Part shown: in pieces, positions 42,543 to 51,038 of the stretch | Numbering within the stretch: position 1 is the first letter of the stretch | Layout of the letters: each line of letters begins with the position of its first letter | Assembly: GCF_031202265.1 (NCBI RefSeq) | Contig: NZ_CP100604.1 | Location: forward strand, 3,144,501 to 3,208,500 | Length of the DNA: 64,000 bases | Direction: 5' to 3' | From: Bradyrhizobium sp. Ash2021 | GTDB lineage: Bacteria; Pseudomonadota; Alphaproteobacteria; Rhizobiales; Xanthobacteraceae | Notes under the pieces: generated by a model | Told to the model about the DNA's origin: nothing | What the model saw: only the letters and a program-made list of their open reading frames with translations | The model's database searches: none | Position numbers and translations under genes: made by a program

Positions 42543-43283
42543 ATGGTCGGAAAACCATCCAAACGCGCGATCTCGAGCCCGGCCAAATCCCGGCCGGTTG
42601 CGGCATCGCCGGCCCGCGGGCCCGCCGCCATCATGATTGCCAAACGCCTCGAGGAGGACATCGTGCTGGGGCGGCGCCAGCCGAAAGAGCGGCTGATCGA
42701 GCAGGATCTCTCCGACCTGTTCCAGACCCATCGCGGTGACGTGCGGCTGGCGCTGTTCGAGCTCGAAAAGAAAGGCCTGGTGGAGCGCATCCCAAATCGC
42801 GGCGCGCTGGTTCGTGGCCTGACCCCGCTGGAGGTGAAGGAAATTTACGCGGTGCGCGAAGAGCTGGAAGTGATGGCGGTCCGCATCATTCCGTTTCCCG
42901 TCGGCAACAAGGATATCGAGCGGCTGGAGCAGCTGCAGCGCCGGCATGCCGCCGCCATCACCGCGGGTGACCTGCTGAACGTGTTTTACAGCAATCTCAG
43001 TTTTCACCAGGCTCTGTTCGGTCTCTGCGGCAATGCCTGCCTGATCGAAACCATCGATCTGCTGGCCCGGAAGGTCTACGGTATCCGCTCTTATGCGAAT
43101 GCATTTCCGGAATCGCTGGATGGCGCCCGCCGCGACCACCTCGATATGATCAAGGCGCTTCGCGCGTCGCGGCGCAACGATCTGGTGGCGCTGACGCGGC
43201 GCCACCTGAAGCCCTCGCCGGAAGCCTATATCAAGGCTTACGAGCGCCGCTTCGGCAAAACCGATCTGGCGCCCGCGCCTTGA
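42543..43283 (+). CDS. GntR-family regulator, FCD (FadR) subfamily
   Basis: Regulator of 246 aa. After a basic tail the winged HTH runs from about residue 35 to 100 (KERLIEQDLSDLFQTHRGDVRLALFELEKKGLVERIPNRGALVRGL). The FCD all-helical domain follows, with VREELEVMAVRII, SNLSFHQALF and RRDHLDMIKALRA as probable metal- or ligand-site segments. ATG 42543 follows GGGGAAA closely. It is divergent from the second Liv operon, and a perfect ATTGT-TT-ACAAT palindrome lies between them. Confidence 0.88.
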   Translation: MVGKPSKRAISSPAKSRPVAASPARGPAAIMIAKRLEEDIVLGRRQPKERLIEQDLSDLFQTHRGDVRLALFELEKKGLVERIPNRGALVRGLTPLEVKEIYAVREELEVMAVRIIPFPVGNKDIERLEQLQRRHAAAITAGDLLNVFYSNLSFHQALFGLCGNACLIETIDLLARKVYGIRSYANAFPESLDGARRDHLDMIKALRASRRNDLVALTRRHLKPSPEAYIKAYERRFGKTDLAPAP

Positions 43284-43294
43284 ACTGAGCCGAA

Positions 43295-44365
43295 CTACTC
43301 GGCGCTGCTCACCAGCTTGATCCGCGGCTTGGCGGCTTCCGTCAGGCCGCGATAGGCGGCGAGATAATCCAGCGCCATGCGCCGCGCGGTGAAACGCTTT
43401 TCGAATTGCCGGCGAATGGCCATCCGGTCGAGGCCGGAGAGCCGGCCGACCGAAGCGACCGCGCTGGTTTCATCCTCGACGACAAAACCGGTCAATCCGT
43501 CGTCGATGATTTCCGGCACCGATCCGCGATTATAGGCAACGACGGGCGTACCGCAGGCCATCGCCTCGATCATGACCAGGCCGAACGGTTCCGGCCAGTC
43601 GATCGGCACCAACAGCGCGATCGCGCCGCTCAGGAAGTCTGGTTTTTCGCGATCGCTGATCTCGCCGATATATTCGACCAGTGGATTGCCCGTGATCAGC
43701 GGGCAAATCAGCTCGTCGTAATATTCCTGGTCGGCGCGGTCGACCTTGGCGGCGATCTTCAGCGGCAGGCCGCAGCGGGTCGCGATCTTTATGGCGCGGT
43801 CCACGCCCTTTTCCGGCGCGATCCGGCCAAGCACCGCGAGATAGGACGGCTTCACCGGCTGCGGCGTCAGCAACTTCTCCGGCAGGCCATGATGGATGGT
43901 CCGCACCCAATTGGCCTGCGGCACCGGCCGCCGCTGCGCGTTGGAAATCGAAATCACGGGAACTTTTGCGAAGGTCGTGAACACCGGCTGGTGCTCCGGC
44001 AGGTCGAGCCTGCCATGCAGCGTGGTCAGGAACGGCGTCGGCTGCCGGAAGAACAAGGAGAACGGATAATAGTCGAGATGAAAGTGCAGGAAATCGAATT
44101 CCTCGTCGTCACATTTTTGGCGAACGCGTTCCAGCATCACCATGTGCAGCGCGTTGGGATCGCGCACCGCGCCATCGAGGCGGAGCGCCTTCGGCCATGT
44201 CGCGTCAAGTTTCGCTGACGTCCGCGAATCGCCGCTGGCGAACAGGGTGACGTCGTGTCCCAACGCCACCAGTTCTTCGGTCAGCCAGTGCACGACCCGT
44301 TCGGTGCCGCCGTACAGTTTGGGGGGAACAGCCTCCGTCAGCGGGGCAACCTGCGCGATGCGCAT
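43295..44365 (-). CDS. Glycosyltransferase family 4 (GT-B) protein
   Basis: Retaining GT-B transferase of 356 aa. MRIAQVAPLTEAVPPKLYGGTERVVHWLTEEL is the N-terminal donor/acceptor lobe opening, and VLGRIAPEKGVDRAIKIA starts the C-terminal lobe. WPEPFGLVMIEAMACGTPVVAYN holds the E-x7-E motif. ATG 44365 follows AGGAGA by about 9 bases. It may build a sugar polymer or a compatible solute. It shares a divergent intergenic region with an ABC exporter and a symmetric stress-promoter-like element. Confidence 0.88.
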   Translation of the reverse strand: MRIAQVAPLTEAVPPKLYGGTERVVHWLTEELVALGHDVTLFASGDSRTSAKLDATWPKALRLDGAVRDPNALHMVMLERVRQKCDDEEFDFLHFHLDYYPFSLFFRQPTPFLTTLHGRLDLPEHQPVFTTFAKVPVISISNAQRRPVPQANWVRTIHHGLPEKLLTPQPVKPSYLAVLGRIAPEKGVDRAIKIATRCGLPLKIAAKVDRADQEYYDELICPLITGNPLVEYIGEISDREKPDFLSGAIALLVPIDWPEPFGLVMIEAMACGTPVVAYNRGSVPEIIDDGLTGFVVEDETSAVASVGRLSGLDRMAIRRQFEKRFTARRMALDYLAAYRGLTEAAKPRIKLVSSAE

Positions 44366-44434
44366 CTTTTCGTCTCCTGTGATGATCGATGAACAAAAGC
44401 CCCACCCTCCGGTTGGCACCGGCATGCCAATACG

Positions 44435-44461
44435 GGAACGTTCTCGCGTTTGCGAAGTTCC
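44435..44461. promoter_or_regulatory. Symmetric EcfG-type (general stress) promoter, readable in both directions
   Basis: GGAAC at 44435-44439, then 17 bases, then GTTCC at 44457-44461. The EcfG consensus in Alphaproteobacteria is GGAAC-N16/17-GTT, so the site fits on either strand: 70 bases before the glycosyltransferase ATG and 211 before the exporter ATG. The rest of the 306-bp gap 44366-44671 shows nothing else I can identify. Confidence 0.6.
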
Positions 44462-44671
44462 CTTTGTGCGTTTGACGCTTCTTCCTTCGTCCACACTGTC
44501 GTCTTGCTGATGCCATCTCGTGCGAACAAATTCTGGTTGCTGCTGATGCTGCAAAATTGTTGCGCAGTGATGGCCGCGTGCCGCGACACCAAAATCGCCG
44601 TTCTTCACGTAATCGTGCGCGGGACCCTGTCGTAAGAATTCCCGTTCACCCTCAACAGGTTTGCAGAAGTT

Positions 44672-46435
44672 ATGGACAATCTTTCCGGATATGCGCACCG
44701 TCCCTTTCGATTTGTGTTGCGCTATCTGCGCCGCCGTCTCGCATCGCATGCGGTCATCTTGTCCGCCGTTGTTGCGGCGGTTGCTTGCTCGGTAGGCACG
44801 CAATACGGCGTCAAGAATCTGGTCGACAGCCTGACCGCGGGACCGTCGCACGCAGGCGGCGTATGGCTGGCATTCGTTTTCCTCATGTCGCTGATCGCGG
44901 CCGATAATTTTTTGTGGCGGATCGCGAGCTGGACGGCGAGCTTCACGTTCGTCGGCGTCACCGGAGATTTGCGGCGCGAAATGTTCCGTCATCTGACCGG
45001 TCACGCGCCGAGCTACTTCTCCGACCGGCTGCCGGGAATGCTGACCAGCCGTATTACCGCGACCTCGAACGCGATCTTCACGGTCGAAAATATGTTCGTG
45101 TGGAACGTGTTGCCGCCATGCATCGCCACGGTCTCGGCGATTGCCCTGATTGGAACCGTAAGCCTGCCGATGTCGGCGGGGCTGATCGTCGTCGCGGGAA
45201 CCATGGTGCTGGCAATGTTCCATATGGCGGCCGCCGGCAAGCCGCTGCACGATGATTTTGCCGACAAGGCGGCCGCGGTCGACGGCGAAATGGTCGATGT
45301 CATCAACAATATGCCGCTGGTGCGGGCGTTCTGCGGGCTCAGCTACGAGCACGACCGGTTCGACGCGACCGTGAACCGGGAACTCGACGCCCGCGGCCGC
45401 AGCCTGCGCTATCTCGAAAAGCTGCGGTTAACCCATGCCGCTGTCACCGTCGTCCTGACCATTGCGCTGCTGGCCTGGGCCGTCACGCTGTGGGAGCGCG
45501 GCGCGGCCACGACCGGCGATGTGGTGCTGGTTTGCACGCTCGGACTTTCGATCCTGAGCGCGACCCGCGACCTCGCGGTGGCCTTGGTCGACGTCACCCA
45601 GCACGTCGCTCGCCTGACCGAGGCGATCGCCACCTTGTTGCTGCCGCACGAACTGCGCGACCATCCGGAAGCCGAGCCGCTGATCAAGAGCGGTGCCGCC
45701 ATTGCCTTCAATAACATCACGTTCCGCTATCCCGGCGGGATTCAAGTGTTCGAAAAATTCAGCCTGCGCATCCAGCCCGGGCAAAGGGTCGGATTGGTGG
45801 GCCAGTCCGGCGGCGGGAAATCCAGCCTGTTCACGCTGCTGCAGCGCTTCTACGACGTCCAGCACGGCAGCATCACGATCGACGGCCAGGACATCGCAAA
45901 GGTCACGCAGCAAAGCCTGCGCGAGGCGATCTCGGTGGTGCCGCAGGATATCTCGCTGTTCCACCGCTCGATCATGGAAAATATCCGCTACGGCCGGCCG
46001 AACGCGACTGACAACGAGGTGCTGCGCGCGGCGATCGCGGCGCGCTGCGATTTCATCGAAACCTTGCCCGAGGGCATGGCGACCATCGTCGGCGATCGTG
46101 GTATCAAGGTATCGGGCGGGCAGCGCCAGCGCATCGCCATTGCCCGCGCCTTCCTGAAGGACGCGCCGATTCTGCTGCTCGATGAGGCTACCGCTGCGCT
46201 CGACAGCGAATCGGAAGAGGCGATCCGCGAGTCGCTGTCCCGCCTGATGCGCGGACGAACCGTCGTCGCGATCGCCCATCGTCTGGCGACGCTGCGTAAT
46301 TTCGATCGCGTGGTGATGCTGCAGGGCGGTCGCATCATCGAGGACGGGCCGCCGGATATTCTGTTGCAGGGAAAGGGCCCCTACCGCGAATTGGTCGCGC
46401 GCGAAATGGGCCGCCTCGCAACGCATGCGGCCTGA
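44672..46435 (+). CDS. ABC exporter, fused permease and ATPase (MsbA-like half transporter)
   Basis: A 587-aa half transporter that would work as a homodimer. The N-terminal membrane domain (about residues 20-310, six helices) precedes an ATPase with Walker A GQSGGGKSSLFTLLQRFY, signature SGGQRQRIAIARAF, Walker B ILLLDEATAALDSESEEA and the H-loop AHRLATL. Such exporters move lipids, glycolipids or glucans. Its neighbours are a glycosyltransferase (divergent) and an amylo-1,6-glucosidase (63 bases downstream), which favours a carbohydrate or glycolipid substrate (inference). ATG 44672 is used. Confidence 0.88.
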   Translation: MDNLSGYAHRPFRFVLRYLRRRLASHAVILSAVVAAVACSVGTQYGVKNLVDSLTAGPSHAGGVWLAFVFLMSLIAADNFLWRIASWTASFTFVGVTGDLRREMFRHLTGHAPSYFSDRLPGMLTSRITATSNAIFTVENMFVWNVLPPCIATVSAIALIGTVSLPMSAGLIVVAGTMVLAMFHMAAAGKPLHDDFADKAAAVDGEMVDVINNMPLVRAFCGLSYEHDRFDATVNRELDARGRSLRYLEKLRLTHAAVTVVLTIALLAWAVTLWERGAATTGDVVLVCTLGLSILSATRDLAVALVDVTQHVARLTEAIATLLLPHELRDHPEAEPLIKSGAAIAFNNITFRYPGGIQVFEKFSLRIQPGQRVGLVGQSGGGKSSLFTLLQRFYDVQHGSITIDGQDIAKVTQQSLREAISVVPQDISLFHRSIMENIRYGRPNATDNEVLRAAIAARCDFIETLPEGMATIVGDRGIKVSGGQRQRIAIARAFLKDAPILLLDEATAALDSESEEAIRESLSRLMRGRTVVAIAHRLATLRNFDRVVMLQGGRIIEDGPPDILLQGKGPYRELVAREMGRLATHAA

Positions 46436-46498
46436 TGTATCGCCGGTGTTGCTTTGGTCGTGCGTCGGTCGCCAGCCTGAAAACTGCTTGAGGTCGAA

Positions 46499-48700
46499 AT
46501 GGCAGCGGAAGTCGTGACTCAACTGACGGCGGTCCGTTCCGTCGAGCAGGTATCCGAATCCCCGTTCTACATCCCGATGACGGGCCCCGCGGCGCGGCCG
46601 CGGTGCTCGCTCAAGCATGACGACACCTTTATCGTGCTCGACAGCCACGGCGATATCGGCGCTTCCGCCGGCGGACCCGACGGGCTGTTCAATGCCGACA
46701 CCCGTTACCTCGCCCGGCTTGAAATGGTGCTGGACGAAGTCCAGCCGTTGCTGCTCGGCTCCAACCTGCGCGACGACAATTCGGCGCTGAGTATCGACCT
46801 CACCAATTCCGACGTGTACCGCAACGGCCGGCTGGTGTTGCAGAAGGATACGCTGCACATCGTGCGCACGATCTTCCTGTGGCGCGGCACCGCCTATCAG
46901 CGGATCGGTCTGCAAAACCACGGCGACCGGCCGGCGAGTTTCGACCTGACATTGTTGTTCGACAATGACTTTGCCGACTTGTTCGAGGTCCGCGGCGAAC
47001 GCCGCCCGCGCCGCGGCATCGGCTCGAGCAAGCTATTGGGTCCGACCGATGTGGTGCTGGAATATAGCGGGCTTGACGCCCAGTCGCGGATCACCGCGCT
47101 GCATTTCGAGCCGCGGCCGACGCGGCTTTCGGTCAATGCCGCGACCTATCATTTCGACCTGGCGCCGCAACAGGCCACGTCGCTTTTCATCGCGGTGTCC
47201 TGCAACAGGCCGATCATGCAAAAGCCGGTGCCGTTCTTCCGCGGCCTGCTGGCGCACCGCCGCGAGATGCGATGTTTGACTGCAGGTGCGGCCAGCATCG
47301 AGACCTCGAACAGCATCTTCAACGAGGTGCTGTGCCAGGCGATGGCCGACCTTAACATGCTGATGACGGAAACCCCGCAGGGCCGCTATCCCTATGCCGG
47401 CATTCCCTGGTACTCCACGACGTTCGGCCGCGACGGCCTGATCACGGCGCTGCAGATGCTGTGGGTCGATCCGCGCATCGCCAAGGGCGTGCTCAAGCGG
47501 CTAGCCTTCTTCCAGGCCAAGGCCGCGGATCCGCTTAACGACGCCGAGCCCGGAAAGATTCTGCACGAGATGCGCGGCGGCGAGATGGCAGCGCTGCGCG
47601 AGGTGCCGTTCGCGCAATATTACGGCAGCGTCGATTCGACGCCGCTATTCGTGCTGCTGGCCGGGCTCTACGTCGAACGCACCGGCGACGAGGAAACGCT
47701 GGCCGAATTGTGGCCTGCGATCGAGGCAGCGTTGCGGTGGATCGACGGTCCCGGCGATCCCGACCAGGACGGTTTTGTTGAATATCAACGCGCCACCGAG
47801 CAGGGGCTGGCCAATCAGGGCTGGAAGGATTCCTTCGACGCGATTTTTCACGCCAATGGGCAACTGGCGGAAGGCTACATCGCGCTGGCGGAAGTGCAGG
47901 GCTATGTGTTCGCCGGCAAGCGGCTGGCGGCGCGATGCGCTCGCCGCCTCGGCATGACCGACATTTCTGCCAGGCTGGAATCGGAAGCCTTGCTTCTCGC
48001 CGAGCGTTTCGAGGAGGCGTTCTGGTGCGAGGGGCTCGGCACCTACGCGCTGGCGCTCGATGGCACGAAGCAGCCGTGCAGGGTGCGGACCTCCAACGCC
48101 GGGCAGCTCCTGTTCACCGGCGTGGTGCGGAAAGACCGCGCCCGCCTGGTTGCGGCTAATCTGATGAGCCAGAAATTCTTTTCGGGATGGGGCATCCGCA
48201 CGGTTGCGCTTGGCGAAGCTCGCTACAATCCGATGTCCTATCACGACGGGTCGATCTGGCCGCACGATAATGCGCTGATCGCGCTCGGCTTCGCGCACTA
48301 CGGCCTGAAGCATTCGGTGGCGCAGCTGTTCAAGGGCCTGTTCGACGCCGCGAGCTACATGGACCTGCGGCGGCTGCCCGAACTGTTCTGCGGGTTCCGG
48401 CGCGAGCGGCGGCGCGGGCCGGTGCTCTATCCGGTCGCCTGCGCGCCGCAGGCCTGGGCCAGCGCCACGCCCTTCAGCCTGCTGGAGGCCGCCCTCGGTC
48501 TCGAATTCGACGCCGCGCGCGGCGAGATCCGCCTGCGCAATCCGCGTCTGCCCGAATTCCTCAATGAGGTGGTGTTGCGCGACCTGCTGCTTGGGCCGTC
48601 GAGCGTCGATTTGCGGGTCCGCCGCCACGGCGAGGACGTCTCGCTCGAGGTGTTGCGCACGCGCGGCCAGATTCAGGTGTCGATCGTGCTGACGCAATAG
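46499..48700 (+). CDS. Amylo-alpha-1,6-glucosidase (glycogen debranching-type, GDE)
   Basis: A 733-aa protein. The N-terminal GDE_N_bac-like beta-sandwich (about 20-240) opens FIVLDSHGDIGASAGGPDGLFNADTRYLARL. The (alpha/alpha)6 catalytic barrel follows, with IPWYSTTFGRDGLITALQML (about 300), GWKDSFDAIFHANG (about 440) and SYHDGSIWPHDNALIALG (about 580). The last two contain conserved acids and His of the family. The product would act on alpha-1,6 branches of an oligo- or polyglucan in the cytoplasm. It lies directly after the ABC exporter and before a PRC-barrel gene. Confidence 0.85.
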   Translation: MAAEVVTQLTAVRSVEQVSESPFYIPMTGPAARPRCSLKHDDTFIVLDSHGDIGASAGGPDGLFNADTRYLARLEMVLDEVQPLLLGSNLRDDNSALSIDLTNSDVYRNGRLVLQKDTLHIVRTIFLWRGTAYQRIGLQNHGDRPASFDLTLLFDNDFADLFEVRGERRPRRGIGSSKLLGPTDVVLEYSGLDAQSRITALHFEPRPTRLSVNAATYHFDLAPQQATSLFIAVSCNRPIMQKPVPFFRGLLAHRREMRCLTAGAASIETSNSIFNEVLCQAMADLNMLMTETPQGRYPYAGIPWYSTTFGRDGLITALQMLWVDPRIAKGVLKRLAFFQAKAADPLNDAEPGKILHEMRGGEMAALREVPFAQYYGSVDSTPLFVLLAGLYVERTGDEETLAELWPAIEAALRWIDGPGDPDQDGFVEYQRATEQGLANQGWKDSFDAIFHANGQLAEGYIALAEVQGYVFAGKRLAARCARRLGMTDISARLESEALLLAERFEEAFWCEGLGTYALALDGTKQPCRVRTSNAGQLLFTGVVRKDRARLVAANLMSQKFFSGWGIRTVALGEARYNPMSYHDGSIWPHDNALIALGFAHYGLKHSVAQLFKGLFDAASYMDLRRLPELFCGFRRERRRGPVLYPVACAPQAWASATPFSLLEAALGLEFDAARGEIRLRNPRLPEFLNEVVLRDLLLGPSSVDLRVRRHGEDVSLEVLRTRGQIQVSIVLTQ

Positions 48701-48745
48701 GAGTTTGTGCGCGCGATAGTGCTTCCGGCGTTAAGGGAGAGCCAC

Positions 48746-49231
48746 ATGCGGGCAAGGATGTTGATCGTGTTGGTCGCGGGGGCTCTTGCGGTATTCGCCG
48801 CCGCCCGGGCGGCGGATGATTCCGGTGCGCCACCAGCGAGCAAAACTGCACCCCAAGGGGCTGCGAAAGAACCCGCGCCGCCGCCATCGGTCACCGTAAT
48901 CGGCGCCCGCGATGCACACGGAATCCTCGGCCGCGAGGTCCGCAGCGCCGCCAACGAGGACATGGGGCGCATCGTCGACGCGATCGTGGATCGCGAAGGC
49001 ACGGTACGCGCCGCCGTGATCGATTTCGGCGGCTTCCTCGGTGTCGGCAGCCGAAAAATCGTCGTCGACTGGAACGCGCTTCACTTCGGCAGCGTTGCCA
49101 ACAAGAGCGACAGCATCACACTTGAGTTGACCAAGCAGCAGGTAACGGCGGCTCCGGAATACAAGGAAGACACGCCGCTTATTGTGCTTGGCGCGGCGGG
49201 TAGTCTGCACCCCTGGGAATTTGATCACTGA
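48746..49231 (+). CDS. Periplasmic PRC-barrel domain protein
   Basis: A 161-aa secreted protein with a signal peptide (MRARMLIVLVAGALAVFAAARA), a Pro/Ala-rich linker and one PRC-barrel. The barrel is ILGREVRSAANEDMGRIVDAIVDREGTVRAAVIDFGGFLGVGSRKIVVDW, ending LHPWEFDH. The domain is an adaptor fold without enzyme activity. ATG 48746 follows AAGGGAGA by 6 bases; reading from 48707 would misplace the leader. Its stop overlaps the MFS start (TGATG), so the two are coupled. Confidence 0.85.
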   Translation: MRARMLIVLVAGALAVFAAARAADDSGAPPASKTAPQGAAKEPAPPPSVTVIGARDAHGILGREVRSAANEDMGRIVDAIVDREGTVRAAVIDFGGFLGVGSRKIVVDWNALHFGSVANKSDSITLELTKQQVTAAPEYKEDTPLIVLGAAGSLHPWEFDH

Positions 49232-50577
49232 TGGAGAATGATCTGGTCGCGCATCCGTCCCCCTCGCTGGATCGGATAGACGACGATCGTCGCAAGCGAT
49301 CGGCCGGCCGCGATAAGTTTGTGCCGCTTCCTCCGGAGCCGCCGCTCGCCCCCCGGCCGCAGCCATCGCGCGAAAGCCAGCACGGGCTTGACTGGTTCAT
49401 CTTCTTTCTGGCCGACGTTCAGACCGGTTTCGGCCCCTTCGTTGCGGTCTATCTCACCACGCAGAAATGGACCCAGGTCGAGATCGGCTTTGTGCTGTCG
49501 ATCGGCGGCATCATCGGCCTGATCGGGCAGATGCCGGGCGGAGCGATCGTCGATGCCGCGCGTTCCGAACGGCTGATGGCAGGCCTTGCGGTCGCCACTA
49601 TCGGCACCAGCGCGCTGGCCTACGCGGTGTGGCCGATCTTTCCCGTGGTGGCGGCGGCCGCGACGCTGCATGCGCTCGCGAGCTGCGTGCTCGGTCCCGC
49701 GATTGCCGCGATCAGCCTTGGCCTGGTCGGACCGCTCGCGATCGGCGAACGGCTCGGGCGAAATGCCCGCTTTGCGTCGCTGGGCAACGGCTCGGCGGCG
49801 GCGCTGATGGGGGCGTGCGGCTATCTGGTGTCGAGCCGATCGGTATTCCTCGTCACCTTCATCCTGGCGATACCGACGCTGCTGGCGCTGGGGCGGATCC
49901 GCGAGCGGGAGATCGACGTCGCGCAATGCCATGGCGAGGTCGTGCGCGACAAACCGGACGCCGAAGCCACCAGCGTGTTCCATCTCGTGCGTCAGCGCCC
50001 GCTATTGATCTTTGCCGCCAGCATGTTGCTGTTCCAGCTCGCCAACGCCGCGATGCTGCCGCTGATGGCGGGCGTGGTCACGACGAGATCGAGCCAGTGG
50101 GCGCCGGTTTTGATCGCGGCCTGCATCATCGTGCCGCAGGCGATCGTGGCGCTGACCTCGCCATCGGTCGGACGCAAGGCGCAGGCGTGGGGCAGGCGGC
50201 CGCTGCTGCTGCTGGCGTTCGCGGCGCTGGCGATCCGCGGATTGCTGTTTGCGATCGTGAAAGACCCCTATTTGCTGGTCGCCGTGCAGGTGTTCGACGG
50301 CATCACCGCCGCGGTGTTCAGCGTCATGGTGCCGCTGATCGTGGCCGACATTGCCTTCGGCAGCGGTCACTTCAACTTTGCGCAGGGCATCGTCGGCACC
50401 GCAATCGGCATCGGGGCATCGTTCAGCACCGTGCTCGCCGGTTACGTCAGCGACAAGCTCGGCAGCAACACGGCTTTCATCGGCCTCGCGGCCGTCGCCG
50501 CACTGGGTCTTGCGATGATCTGGCTCATCATGCCGGAAACGCGGCGGACCAAAGAAGAGGTGTTCAAGCCCGCCTAG
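49231..50577 (+). CDS. MFS transporter
   Basis: A 448-aa protein with about 12 membrane helices after a 50-residue Pro/Arg-rich cytoplasmic tail. DVQTGFGPFVAVYLTTQKWTQVEIGFVLSIGG forms TM1-2, and GRKAQAWGRRPLLLLAFAALAIRGL is the central loop and TM7. The substrate is not evident. ATG 49231 overlaps the previous stop. Its TAG stop shares the CTAG with the stop of a truncated glgA copy on the other strand, so a rearrangement brought its end to that point. Confidence 0.82.
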   Translation: MENDLVAHPSPSLDRIDDDRRKRSAGRDKFVPLPPEPPLAPRPQPSRESQHGLDWFIFFLADVQTGFGPFVAVYLTTQKWTQVEIGFVLSIGGIIGLIGQMPGGAIVDAARSERLMAGLAVATIGTSALAYAVWPIFPVVAAAATLHALASCVLGPAIAAISLGLVGPLAIGERLGRNARFASLGNGSAAALMGACGYLVSSRSVFLVTFILAIPTLLALGRIREREIDVAQCHGEVVRDKPDAEATSVFHLVRQRPLLIFAASMLLFQLANAAMLPLMAGVVTTRSSQWAPVLIAACIIVPQAIVALTSPSVGRKAQAWGRRPLLLLAFAALAIRGLLFAIVKDPYLLVAVQVFDGITAAVFSVMVPLIVADIAFGSGHFNFAQGIVGTAIGIGASFSTVLAGYVSDKLGSNTAFIGLAAVAALGLAMIWLIMPETRRTKEEVFKPA

Positions 50578-50870
50578 GCGCCGACGGTCTTCCGATACAG
50601 CGCGCTGTAATAGGCGGCCGAAAGGTCCCAGCCGAGCGACCGCGCCATCGCGCTGCGGCGCATGGAGTCGAGGCGGTCCTTTGCCATGAACGTCTCGAAG
50701 GCGCGGCGGATGCCGCCGAGGAAGGATTCGGTCGGGGGTTGCGCGAACAAAAATCCGGTTTCGCCGTCCTTGATGGTCTCGGCCAACGCGCCGGTCTGGT
50801 GACCGATCGGCAGCGATCCGAACCGCTGCGCATACATCTGGCTCAACCCGCACGGCTCGAACCGCGACGG
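50574..50870 (-). pseudogene. Truncated 3' copy of glycogen synthase (glgA')
   Basis: About 290 bases closely match the 3' end of the intact glgA at 52210-52509, roughly 95% identical by eye. They encode the C-terminal 95 residues (from FEPCGLSQMYAQRFG to ALYRKTVGA). Similarity stops abruptly after CGCGACGG, where the next bases belong to a different gene end. It lacks a start codon and the N-terminal domain and can only be a remnant. Confidence 0.85.
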
Positions 50871-50959
50871 GCGCGCTCACGGTGTTTCTTGCCAGCGACG
50901 CGGCGGCGTCGATCACCGGCATCGCGCTGCCGGTCGACGGCGGCTGGACCGCACACTGA
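50871..50959 (+). pseudogene. Truncated 3' end of an SDR gene, probably 3-hydroxybutyrate dehydrogenase (bdhA')
   Basis: In frame with a TGA at 50957 the sequence reads GALTVFLASDAAASITGIALPVDGGWTAH, the usual C-terminus of 3-hydroxybutyrate dehydrogenases. The remaining 220 or so residues are absent and glgA' sequence begins immediately to the left. The next gene is a patatin-like phospholipase, a family I recall beside bdhA in rhizobia. Confidence 0.75.
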
Positions 50960-51038
50960 AATGTGAACGGCTGAGGTAACAAATGCAGATCGCGCGCGAA
51001 CCTCTGGGAGCGTGCTAGATATCCAAAGGGAGCGTGAC

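Noticed and set aside
44338..44635. Short frames of 60-84 codons on both strands in the glycosyltransferase-exporter gap.
   Set aside because: They overlap the putative stress promoter, have no ribosome sites and resemble no protein.
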